From: an uncultured Chlorobiaceae bacterium
Lineage (GTDB): Bacteria; Bacteroidota; Chlorobiia; Chlorobiales; Chlorobiaceae
Assembly: GCA_903917955.1 (NCBI GenBank)
Contig: CAIXCO010000314.1
Location: 1 to 25,473, forward strand
DNA: 25,473 nucleotides
Direction of reading: 5' to 3'
Within the stretch, counting starts at the first letter, position 1. Each line of letters opens with the position of its first letter. Of the stretch, positions 1 to 7,470 are shown in pieces. The translations under genes and the position numbers were made by a program. Under the pieces are notes generated by a model. That model was given only the letters and a program-made list of their open reading frames with translations, was not told the DNA's origin and searched no databases.

Positions 1-434
1 CCAGCATAAAAGGCGTTGGGTATACTCCGCACCAGGCTTTCAGCCACATTCATGCAACTGCGAGGCTCTCCGGGCAAAGCATCCGACGGGGTAATCACCA
101 GTTCCGCACCGAGAGCGCGGAGCATATCCTGCTTCTCGCGCGATATTTTATCGGGAGCGGCCAGCAGCAGCTTGTAGCCACGGCTCACACCAGCCATGGC
201 AAGGGCAATTCCGCTGTCGCCAAAGGTCCAGTCCACAAGGGTCATACCAGGATGAATCAACTTGCGCTCTTCTGCATCCTTGACAATAGCACAAGCCACC
301 CGGTAGTAGTGCGACCAAGCCGGATTCATGTACTCAAGTTTGGCCATGACCCTGGGCCTTATCTGACGGGCCATCTGTTGGACAGGTACCATAGGCGTTT
401 CTGCAGCAAGCCCGAAAATATCGTGGTTCGACAT
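1..434 (-). CDS. PLP fold-type II (cysteine synthase/CBS-like) protein, C-terminus cut off by window edge, lacks the PLP lysine
   Basis: The 144 visible residues follow the N-terminal domain of O-acetylserine sulfhydrylase/cystathionine beta-synthase: an AKLEYMNP segment (31-38), then a glycine loop and a dinucleotide-like half domain. The key residues are changed. Where the family has NPxxSVKDR with the Schiff-base lysine, this protein reads NPAWSHYYR (37-45), so the lysine is Tyr43. The substrate loop TSGNTG reads TFGDSG (70-75). I therefore expect no normal PLP-dependent beta-replacement. It may be a pseudoenzyme, a regulatory homologue or a protein with a different ligand. The ATG at 434 is the only plausible start, and no clear ribosome-binding site precedes it. 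It is divergent from alr across about 208 bases. That gap contains an inverted repeat, TTCCTGT/ACAGGAA, at about 518-561. The fold assignment is firm; the function is unknown. Confidence 0.75.
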   Translation of the reverse strand, partial: MSNHDIFGLAAETPMVPVQQMARQIRPRVMAKLEYMNPAWSHYYRVACAIVKDAEERKLIHPGMTLVDWTFGDSGIALAMAGVSRGYKLLLAAPDKISREKQDMLRALGAELVITPSDALPGEPRSCMNVAESLVRSIPNAFYA

Positions 435-642
435 GGTAGCAACTGAGAGGTGAGTTAAAATGACAAGCGCAATGCACCGGTAACGCTGAAGATAAAATAT
501 ACAAGGAATAAGCGCCTTTCCTGTTTGAAAATCATAGACAAAATATGTTTTTTTACAGGAAGTTCCACCAGGCCATACAGTGAACAAAAGAGCAAAAGAG
601 TTTTACAGTTGCACGGTAACAGCATAAAAGGTCCGCCAAGTT

Positions 643-1794
643 ATGGATGAAAACAACAGGGAGTTGACAACTGGAGAAATTCCACCTGAAAACATGACAG
701 AAGCGCTTGTCTCGCTCGAAAACCTTGCCTGGAATGCTCGCCTGATCGCTCGAAGAGTTGGTGAAGGCAGGCGAATTATGGGTATCGTCAAAGCCAACGC
801 TTACGGCCACAACGTCCACAAGGTCGCTGAAACGCTTGAACAGTTGGGCATCAGCGATTTCGGCGTGGCCAACATCCATGAAGCCATTGAGCTGAAAAGT
901 GGCGGTGCGCTGAAAAAGCGAGCCTCAATTCTCGCCTTCTCTTCGCCGCTACCCTCTCAAATCCCGTTTTTTCTGCACCACGGTATTGAAATGACCCTCT
1001 GCGACAGCCAGACACTCCACGCAGCAGAGGAAATTGCCGCCGCAGCGAACAAAACGCTTTCCGTACAGCTCAAGGTCGATACCGGCATGGGGCGTCTCGG
1101 CGTCAACCCGTCCGTTGCCATGGAACTCTTGCGGCAAATCGACAGCTCCCCTCACCTCAAGCTGACAGGAATCTACACCCACTTTGCCGACAGCGCAACC
1201 GCCCAAGGGTTTACCCAAGAGCAACTCAACGCATTTACAACGCTCACTGCGGAATATGAACATGCTTCATCCAGAACCGTGTGCAAACACGCAGCCAACA
1301 GCGGCGCCATTATGACGTCACCTCACTCCTGGCTCGACATGGTGCGCCCCGGCATTTTGCTCTACGGGTACCATCCTGCAAAAAATACCCCATGCCGCCT
1401 CGACGTCAAACCGGTCATGCAATTTGAGGCAAAAGTGATTTTTATCAAAACCGTCCCTGCTGGAACCACCATCAGCTATAACCGAACCTGGATTGCTCCG
1501 GAGGCGTGCTCCATCGCCACCATAGCCGCAGGCTACGCAGATGGTTACGCAAGAGCGCTCTCAGGCCGCGCCACCGTCATGATCAACGGCAACGTCTATC
1601 CGCAGGTCGGTATCGTCACAATGGATCAGATCATGGTTAACCTCGGCACCGCGCACAATGTCAAAACCGGCGACAAAGCTGTTCTCTTTGGCTGGGAAGG
1701 CGTCGGGGCGGAGTGCCTGGCCGACCTGGCTGGCACCATCGGCTATGAAACACTCTGTTCGGTCTCTTCAAGGGTTAAACGCATCTTTTTATGA
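643..1794 (+). CDS. alr: Alanine racemase
   Basis: This PLP enzyme interconverts L- and D-alanine in the cytoplasm and supplies D-alanine for peptidoglycan. The fold-type III signature VKANAYGHN lies at residues 49-57 with the Schiff-base lysine at Lys50. The C-terminal beta domain carries the catalytic-tyrosine region (TISYNRTW) and the conserved GYADGYAR and TMDQIMVNLG blocks. At 383 residues it has the usual length. The start at 643 gives about 20 residues ahead of the first conserved strand. ATG 694 (Met18) would give a shorter N-terminus closer to many homologues, and neither site has a strong ribosome-binding site. Its stop overlaps the next gene by 4 bases, so it probably heads a three-gene operon. 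Confidence 0.95.
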   Translation: MDENNRELTTGEIPPENMTEALVSLENLAWNARLIARRVGEGRRIMGIVKANAYGHNVHKVAETLEQLGISDFGVANIHEAIELKSGGALKKRASILAFSSPLPSQIPFFLHHGIEMTLCDSQTLHAAEEIAAAANKTLSVQLKVDTGMGRLGVNPSVAMELLRQIDSSPHLKLTGIYTHFADSATAQGFTQEQLNAFTTLTAEYEHASSRTVCKHAANSGAIMTSPHSWLDMVRPGILLYGYHPAKNTPCRLDVKPVMQFEAKVIFIKTVPAGTTISYNRTWIAPEACSIATIAAGYADGYARALSGRATVMINGNVYPQVGIVTMDQIMVNLGTAHNVKTGDKAVLFGWEGVGAECLADLAGTIGYETLCSVSSRVKRIFL

Positions 1795-2306
1795 ACCCCC
1801 TCGAAAAACTATCGCAGAAACTTAGCCTCACCAAGGCTGAAATTACTCTGGTCTCTGCACTTCTGGCCTTTTTGCTTGTGGGTGGCATCCTTGTCACTCT
1901 CCGTTCGTCAGAGGAGGTTGATCTTCTTGTCAAAAAAGCAGAAAGTGCCCGATACCGAGAAGCGGAGGTCGACAGCCTTATCGCCCTTGCCACCGTACAG
2001 CAAACAACCGTCAAGGAGGATGTTTTGCAAGACGCTGAGGCCGAAGGAGAGGAACCTGCTGCTGAAAAAAAGGCGGAGCACCGCTCATCAGGAAAAAAAG
2101 TCTTTAACGGCACACTCTCGTTCAACAAGGCAAGCAGCCAGCAGTTACAGAAAATTCCGGGCGTAGGGCCAGTCATGGCCGAACGGCTGGTTACTTTCAG
2201 AACATCAAAAGGGGGAAAAGTGATGCAATTCCAGGATCTTCTTGACGTCAAGGGAATCGGCAAAAAAAAACTTGAATCTCTCAAAAAATATTTCATACTC
2301 GAATAA
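1791..2306 (+). CDS. Membrane-anchored ComEA-like helix-hairpin-helix DNA-binding protein
   Basis: The 171-residue protein has a short cytoplasmic N-terminus, one transmembrane helix at about residues 17-36, and an acidic Lys/Glu-rich linker. A tandem helix-hairpin-helix domain follows at about 110-168. The two hairpins are visible as IPGVGPVMAERL and VKGIGKKKLESL, the pattern of the ComEA C-terminal domain, which binds double-stranded DNA during transformation. The transmembrane helix and charged spacer also match ComEA organisation. It overlaps alr by 4 bases (ATGA) and the next gene by one base (TAATG), so translation is probably coupled. A role in DNA uptake is inferred from the family; no comEC or other competence gene is in the window. 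Confidence 0.8.
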   Translation: MNPLEKLSQKLSLTKAEITLVSALLAFLLVGGILVTLRSSEEVDLLVKKAESARYREAEVDSLIALATVQQTTVKEDVLQDAEAEGEEPAAEKKAEHRSSGKKVFNGTLSFNKASSQQLQKIPGVGPVMAERLVTFRTSKGGKVMQFQDLLDVKGIGKKKLESLKKYFILE

Positions 2307-3190
2307 TGAGCACAAGTTTGATTGCCTGCGCCATCGACCAGAGAGAGAGCGCCATCGTGCGCATGACAAAATCCGCTGGCAACACCTACACTCTGGACGG
2401 ATGCGAAACCCTGCCCTTCGGCCTTGAAGAGCTTGCTTCCGCCAAAGGGAGCCGACTGCTGAACAAGCTCGACAACCACCTCAACGAGTGGCCCAATGAA
2501 GAGCTGGCGCTCTGCATCGCACCAAAAAGCTATCTCCCTCTTCCCGTCTCTTTTCCCGCCAACGCAAGCACGGAGAGGTGCCGGGAGTACTGCCAGATTG
2601 AAGCACAATACTTTTTAAGCCAACCCCAGGAGTACGATTGCGACTGCGCAGCCTATGGCATGAGCCTGAAGAAGGCGCATGAAAAAAAGATGCTGCTCTT
2701 CTATCCCGCCGCAGCCAGCCGAAGAGTTTCAGAACATTTTGCGGCCTCACGCCGACTCATTTTCAGCGGCACTCCGCAGTTGCCTCTTCTTCACCTCTCC
2801 AGGTTTTGTGCCGGGAGGCAGGTGATCCTTGAAATTGAAAACAACTATCTCCTCCTGACGGAATCAAAAGAGGGGCGGATACAACAGTTTTCATGCAGGG
2901 AAGTAAAAAACCGGAAGGAGAGCGAATACTTCACCATCAAGGAGCTTGTCGAAAACCCGCTCTTCCGCGAAACGGAAGTACAACTGACCGGCACACTTGC
3001 CGACAAGGCGATGACAAGACTTATCAAAAAAGAAAGCGCGATGACGCTGAAACCGCTCAGCCTCCCTCCATCACTCTCCATCAATAACCCTTCGAAATTT
3101 TCCATCTCCTCTGCGGTTGCAGTCAAAGCCGTCAGCACAGCACTGATGGCTCTCTACGAACAAAAGAGATTTACGCTCTTTTCTGATTAA
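2306..3190 (+). CDS. Unknown protein, weak PilM/GspL (actin-like fold) resemblance
   Basis: I do not recognise this 294-residue protein with confidence. It has no signal peptide or membrane helix. The segment around residues 93-110 (REYCQIEAQYFLSQPQEY), preceded by a VSFP strand, resembles the 'EA..yiP.p..e...d' pattern of PilM/GspL actin-like proteins of type IV pili and type II secretion. The N-terminal IACAIDQRESAIVRM could be the first strand pair of such a fold. Six or more cysteines occur, two as CDC (112-114). The start overlaps the stop of the upstream ComEA-like gene, and the 3' end overlaps the convergent asd gene by 20 bases. A link to pilus-dependent DNA uptake would fit the neighbour but is speculation. 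Confidence 0.6.
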   Translation: MSTSLIACAIDQRESAIVRMTKSAGNTYTLDGCETLPFGLEELASAKGSRLLNKLDNHLNEWPNEELALCIAPKSYLPLPVSFPANASTERCREYCQIEAQYFLSQPQEYDCDCAAYGMSLKKAHEKKMLLFYPAAASRRVSEHFAASRRLIFSGTPQLPLLHLSRFCAGRQVILEIENNYLLLTESKEGRIQQFSCREVKNRKESEYFTIKELVENPLFRETEVQLTGTLADKAMTRLIKKESAMTLKPLSLPPSLSINNPSKFSISSAVAVKAVSTALMALYEQKRFTLFSD

Positions 3191-4196
3191 CAATCACCTC
3201 CGCAATCTGCACCGCGTTGGTGGCCGCGCCTTTGCGCAGGTTGTCGGCAACAATCCACATGTTCAACGTCTGGGGATGCCAGTAGTCACGGCGGATTCTG
3301 CCTACAAAAACTTCGTCGCGCTCGTAGGAGGTGAGCGGCATGGGGTAGATGCGTGCAGAAGGGTCGTCCTGCAGGATGATGCCCGGCGACGTGCGAAGAA
3401 GCTCGCGCACCTCGTCAATATCAAATTCGCGCTCAAGCTCGATGTTGAGCGACTCTCCGTGGCCGCCGTAGACTGGAATGCGCACCGTAGTGGGAGAGAT
3501 GCTCATGCTCTTGTCGCCCATGATCTTGCGGGTCTCGTTGACCATCTTCATCTCCTCCTTGGTGTAGCCGTTATCGGTGAAAGCATCAATCTGCGGCACG
3601 GCGTTGAAGGCGATCTGGTGAAAATGGGTGAACTGCTCCTGGCTCTCTCCCGCCAACTCGCTTTCAAGGGCATCGCGTCCAATTTTTCCTTTACCGGTCA
3701 CCGACTGGTAGGTCGAAACCACCACCCTTTTGACGCCAAAGCGGTCGTGCAGCGGCTTGAGCACCACCACCATCTGAATGGTTGAGCAGTTGGGGTTGGC
3801 AATAATCGGTTCGGGGCGACCGTCAGCCCTGAAAATGGCTTCAGGGTTAACCTCCGGCACAACAAGGGGCACATCGGGCTCCATGCGGAATGCCGATGAG
3901 TTGTCGATAACAACCGCACCTTCAGCCGCCGCAACCACGGCCCACTCTTTACTCGCAGTTGCGCCTGCGGAAAAAAGGGCGATATCGACATCACGGAAAG
4001 CCTCTTCTGAGGGTTCGCGAATGATGAACTCCTTGCCCCTGAAGGTCACCGTCTGACCGGCACTTCTTGACGAAGCAAGCGGCACAAAGTCGGTTGCGGG
4101 AAAATTTCTCTCTTCAAGAACCTTGATCATCGTGCGACCGACCAGACCGGTTGCACCAAGTACCGCCACACGGCAACGGGAATCCTGACTACTCAT
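3171..4196 (-). CDS. asd: Aspartate-semialdehyde dehydrogenase
   Basis: It reduces aspartyl phosphate to aspartate semialdehyde with NADPH, the branch point to lysine/diaminopimelate, threonine and methionine. The N-terminal Rossmann motif GATGLVG is at residues 14-20. The catalytic cysteine is Cys137 in ANPNCSTIQ. The acid-base histidine is His246 in YGGHGES. At 341 residues it has the normal length. It starts 6 bases after the dusB stop and is the last gene of a recA-dusB-asd run. Its 3' end overlaps the convergent gene ending at 3190, and no terminator is visible there, so antisense read-through between the two transcripts is likely. Confidence 0.96.
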   Translation of the reverse strand: MSSQDSRCRVAVLGATGLVGRTMIKVLEERNFPATDFVPLASSRSAGQTVTFRGKEFIIREPSEEAFRDVDIALFSAGATASKEWAVVAAAEGAVVIDNSSAFRMEPDVPLVVPEVNPEAIFRADGRPEPIIANPNCSTIQMVVVLKPLHDRFGVKRVVVSTYQSVTGKGKIGRDALESELAGESQEQFTHFHQIAFNAVPQIDAFTDNGYTKEEMKMVNETRKIMGDKSMSISPTTVRIPVYGGHGESLNIELEREFDIDEVRELLRTSPGIILQDDPSARIYPMPLTSYERDEVFVGRIRRDYWHPQTLNMWIVADNLRKGAATNAVQIAEVIVNQKRA

Positions 4197-4202
4197 AACT
4201 TA

Positions 4203-5261
4203 TTATATATTATTGGCTTGATAATTTAACGACAATCTATCGGAATGGTCATTGAGGCACTCTGTACACTCAAGAATCTTCCCCTCCCTTGCATATCCTT
4301 CGCACTCCTCACGGTAGTCAAGAAGAATCTCGACCACCTGCTCCCACCCATCCTCGCGTACCAGCTTGTTGCGTGCCCGCGACACCATCGGGAGCGCTTT
4401 CAGGTAAGTGGCATAGTGGCGGCGCATCTCAAGCACCCCATACTTTTCACCCTTGAACTGCACGGAGAGCTTCAAGTGCTCAATGGCAACCTCAATTCGT
4501 GCACGAAAATCGGGCGGTGGCACCAGCTTGCCGGTTTTCAGCAACTCTTTGGCCGCCTCAAAAATAAAGGGGTTACCGATGGAACCCCGGCCAATCATCA
4601 CGCCATCCGCACCCGTTTCGGCAAACATGGCCAGAGCATCTTCGGGTGACCAGATATCGCCATTGGCAATCAGCGGTATGTGCGACTGCTCTTTGGCCTG
4701 ACGGATCCAGTTCCAGTCCGCCTTTCCCTTGTACATCTGGCTGCGTGTACGACCATGCAGCGCAAGGGCCTGAATGCCCGCATCTTCAAGCCGGGGCAGA
4801 ATATCGAGAATGTTAATCGACTCCATGTCCCAACCAATCCTTGTTTTGGCCGTCACCGGAATAGAAACCGCCTTGACAACCGCCCCGGAAATGGCGGCCA
4901 TCTTCTCCGGCTCCCTGAGCAGCGCCGCGCCCGCCCCTTTTCCGGCAACCTTTTTAGTAGGGCAGCCAAAGTTGATATCGAGATAGTCGGGGCCATACTC
5001 TTCGGCAATGACAGCAGCCTCAACCATCGACTCAACGCTGCTGCCAAAAATCTGGATGGCAAAGGGCCTCTCCATCTCATCAACCTTCAGCTTGCGAAGC
5101 GACTTTTCAACTCCCCTGCGCAACGCTTCGGCACTGATGAACTCGGTATAGACAATATCTGCCCCGTGCCGTTTGCAGAGCTGGCGGAATGCCCGGTCGG
5201 TCACATCCTCCATCGGCGCAAGAATCACCGGCCGGTCAATCTCAATGGTTCCTATCTTCAT
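4203..5261 (-). CDS. dusB: tRNA-dihydrouridine synthase (DusB/NifR3 type)
   Basis: This FMN- and NADPH-dependent enzyme reduces specific uridines of tRNA to dihydrouridine. It has a TIM-barrel N-terminus with the PVILAPMEDVTDRAFR motif (11-26). The catalytic cysteine is Cys100 in DINFGCPTKKV. The FMN/phosphate loops appear further on as KTRIGWD, LHGRTRSQMYKG and GVMIGRGSIGNPF. A helical RNA-binding C-terminal domain of about 100 residues follows. The length of 352 is typical. It overlaps the recA stop by 4 bases (ATGA), so it is probably translated by coupling. The C-terminal 40 residues contain two cysteines (CEGYAREGKILECTEC region) not needed for catalysis. Confidence 0.93.
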   Translation of the reverse strand: MKIGTIEIDRPVILAPMEDVTDRAFRQLCKRHGADIVYTEFISAEALRRGVEKSLRKLKVDEMERPFAIQIFGSSVESMVEAAVIAEEYGPDYLDINFGCPTKKVAGKGAGAALLREPEKMAAISGAVVKAVSIPVTAKTRIGWDMESINILDILPRLEDAGIQALALHGRTRSQMYKGKADWNWIRQAKEQSHIPLIANGDIWSPEDALAMFAETGADGVMIGRGSIGNPFIFEAAKELLKTGKLVPPPDFRARIEVAIEHLKLSVQFKGEKYGVLEMRRHYATYLKALPMVSRARNKLVREDGWEQVVEILLDYREECEGYAREGKILECTECLNDHSDRLSLNYQANNI

Positions 5262-6331
5262 ACCTGCCCGCTCACCACCTCTTCAGACCCGCTCACCACC
5301 TCGGCTGGCCCGCTCATCAGAACCTTGACCTGCGCCTGAATCTTGCTGTAGAGTGCCGCATCTTCACGGAAAGCCCTCTTGACGGTTTCACGTCCCTGGC
5401 CAAGCTTGTCAGTGCCATAGCTGAACCATGAACCAGCCTTTTTGACTACACCGAACTCAACGGCCAGATCAATCAGCTCACCCATGGCAGAGATGCCCTC
5501 TCCGTAGAGAATATCAAACTCAGCGGTACGGAAGGGAGGAGCAACCTTGTTTTTAACCACTTTCACCCTGGTACGGTTGCCGGTAATCTCTTCGCCGTCC
5601 TTGATCTGGGCAATTTTACGAATATCGAGACGTACGGACGAATAAAATTTCAGCGCCTTGCCACCAGTCGTTGTTTCAGGATTGCCATAGACAACGCCGA
5701 TTTTATCACGAAGCTGGTTAATGAAAATACAGACGCAGCTCGATTTTGAGATGGCACCGGTGAGCTTGCGCAGCGCCTGGCTCATAAGCCGCGCCTGAAG
5801 ACCCATCACACTGTCACCCATCTCGCCTTCAAGCTCGGCCTGGGGCACCAGAGCCGCAACAGAATCGACCACCACCACATCAATGGCGTTGCTCCTCACC
5901 AGCGTCTCCACAATGGAAAGGGCCTGCTCACCCGATTCCGGCTGACTGATAAGCAATGCATTGATATCGACACCGAGCTTTCGGGCATAAGAGGGATCGA
6001 AAGCATGTTCAGCATCAACGATAGCCGCAATCCCCCCGACTTTCTGTGCCTCAGCAATAACATGGAGGGCGAGGGTTGTTTTTCCGGAAGATTCCGGTCC
6101 ATAAATTTCGGTGACTCGGCCACGAGGAAGGCCGCCAACGCCAAGGGCAAAATCGAGGGTCATCGAGCCGGTTGATATCGACTGCACCTTCATGCCTGCA
6201 GAATCGTCACCGAGGCGCATGATGGAACCCTTGCCAAACTGTTTTTCAAGGGCCTCAACGGCGAGGTTCAGTTGCTTGAGTTTTGCCGGATCAACCGTAA
6301 CGGCTTTTTTTTCAATTTTCGGAGTATCCAT
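5258..6331 (-). CDS. recA: Recombinase RecA
   Basis: This DNA-dependent ATPase forms the presynaptic filament for homologous recombination and activates LexA self-cleavage. Walker A GPESSGKTT is at residues 78-86. The L2 DNA-binding region reads INQLRDKIGV...NPETTTGGKALKFYSS. The N-terminal polymerisation helix (NLAVEALEKQFGKG) and the C-terminal domain are complete at 357 residues. The last 18 residues are unusual: a heptad-like repeat (SGPAEVV, SGSEEVV, SGQV) replaces the usual run of acidic residues. The gene follows the upstream SDR by 36 bases and overlaps dusB by 4. I see no obvious SOS box in the 36-base gap, so if recA has its own promoter it lies inside the SDR coding region. Confidence 0.98.
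   Translation of the reverse strand: MDTPKIEKKAVTVDPAKLKQLNLAVEALEKQFGKGSIMRLGDDSAGMKVQSISTGSMTLDFALGVGGLPRGRVTEIYGPESSGKTTLALHVIAEAQKVGGIAAIVDAEHAFDPSYARKLGVDINALLISQPESGEQALSIVETLVRSNAIDVVVVDSVAALVPQAELEGEMGDSVMGLQARLMSQALRKLTGAISKSSCVCIFINQLRDKIGVVYGNPETTTGGKALKFYSSVRLDIRKIAQIKDGEEITGNRTRVKVVKNKVAPPFRTAEFDILYGEGISAMGELIDLAVEFGVVKKAGSWFSYGTDKLGQGRETVKRAFREDAALYSKIQAQVKVLMSGPAEVVSGSEEVVSGQV
5267..5318 (+). repeat. 21-bp tandem repeat, about 2.5 copies, inside the recA 3' end
   Basis: The motif CCCGCTCACCACCTC starts at 5267 and again at 5288, and a partial copy (CCCGCTCA) starts at 5309, a period of exactly 21 bases. Because 21 is a multiple of three, the repeat stays in frame and codes for the repeating tail of RecA. 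It ends just before the recA stop/dusB start overlap. Confidence 0.85.
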
Positions 6332-6367
6332 AATTGTGCATGTAAAGAGTTGAAGGAAGAGTGCTCT

Positions 6368-7357
6368 TCAGCTTACAAGAGTGTTGAGTGTTTCGGAGAG
6401 TTCCCGGTACGAGAAGCCCAGCTCCTGGCGTGACTTGACATTATTATAAGCAAGGTGCCTTGAAGCAAGACGGATGCTCTCAAGACTGATAAAGGAGGGG
6501 CGACTTGAAAGCATCGAGTAGACCTCTCCGCCAAAACCGGCAAGCAAGCCGACACCCCCGGGCACCACAAACGCCCGTCCCGTGCTGCTGCCAGAAAGAG
6601 TACTAATAGCGTCAAAAAGTTCCCTAAAACTCAGATTGCGACCGACAACCAGATAGCGCTCCCCTGAACGCCCCTTTTCCCATGCCGCCAAGTGAGCATC
6701 AGCCACATCACGAACATCAACAAAACCCGTCGATCCCGAAGGAAAGAGCGGAATTTTTCCCCTATAAATGAGCCGCAGCACCTCGTTCGAAGAGCTGAGC
6801 GAAGCGGGGTTCTGAGGGTCAATGCCAATGACAACACCGGGATTGACCATCACCACTTCAAGCCCCTCGGCCACGCCACGCAATCCCTCAAGTTCAGCCA
6901 GATGCTTGGCCTCCATATAGCCGTTCCGTCGTTGCCACTCCTGAAAGGTGGTTGACTCATTGGCTGCTGAGCCATCTTCGGAAGCACCGATCGCCGCAAT
7001 GGAGCTGGTCAGAACAAGCCTGCGAACATTATTATAAAGAGAGGCATTGACCACATTGCGTGTGCCGACCACATTGACGTCATAGAGGGCACGACGAGAG
7101 CTCCGTGTGTAGGAGATAAACCCTGCGCAATGAAAAACCGTGTCGGCCCCCCTGAAAGCCTCAAGAAGGGCAAGCGAGTCAGAGATGTCGGCGCGGACAA
7201 TATCAACCGGCAACCCCTCAAGAAAGGAGCAGTCCGAGCTGTTCCGGGCAATCACCTTGAGGCGCACCCCTCCCGAAAGCCTCGAAAGCAGTGCAAGAAC
7301 AATCTGTGAACCAAGATATCCGGTAGCCCCGGTGATGACAATTGATGAATTGAGCAT
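6368..7357 (-). CDS. NAD-dependent epimerase/dehydratase (extended SDR, dihydroflavonol-reductase-like)
   Basis: The 329-residue protein is an extended short-chain dehydrogenase. The nucleotide-binding motif TGATGYLG lies at residues 9-16. The catalytic pair is Tyr147/Lys151 (YMEAK), with a serine at 118-119 (LTSSIAA). The HCAGFIS and NVVGTRNVV segments match the dihydroflavonol-4-reductase/HpnA/3-beta-HSD-like branch. The substrate cannot be read from the sequence; candidates are a sugar nucleotide, a lipid ketone or an isoprenoid. I chose ATG 7357 because it puts the Rossmann motif at residue 9. A GTG at 7417 would add 20 basic, hydrophobic residues without family support. It lies 36 bases upstream of recA and probably shares its transcript. 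Confidence 0.88.
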   Translation of the reverse strand: MLNSSIVITGATGYLGSQIVLALLSRLSGGVRLKVIARNSSDCSFLEGLPVDIVRADISDSLALLEAFRGADTVFHCAGFISYTRSSRRALYDVNVVGTRNVVNASLYNNVRRLVLTSSIAAIGASEDGSAANESTTFQEWQRRNGYMEAKHLAELEGLRGVAEGLEVVMVNPGVVIGIDPQNPASLSSSNEVLRLIYRGKIPLFPSGSTGFVDVRDVADAHLAAWEKGRSGERYLVVGRNLSFRELFDAISTLSGSSTGRAFVVPGGVGLLAGFGGEVYSMLSSRPSFISLESIRLASRHLAYNNVKSRQELGFSYRELSETLNTLVS

Positions 7358-7470
7358 AAAACGCTGAAATAAAAAAGAAAACCGACGGTAAAGTATCGGC
7401 GACAGCAAGAGCCTCACTGTTTTTCGAAAATAAGAATTTCGCGGCTATTGTGTTCCTCTATTTTTCAGCG

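Noticed and set aside
1775..2608. Long open frame on the minus strand opposite the ComEA-like gene
   Set aside because: It is antisense to two genes with overlapping coupled starts, and its translation is Ser/Arg/Cys-rich with no recognisable motif.
4680..5339. 219-codon plus-strand open frame opposite dusB
   Set aside because: It runs across dusB and the recA end; the His/Arg/Pro-rich translation shows no domain, which is typical of antisense frames.
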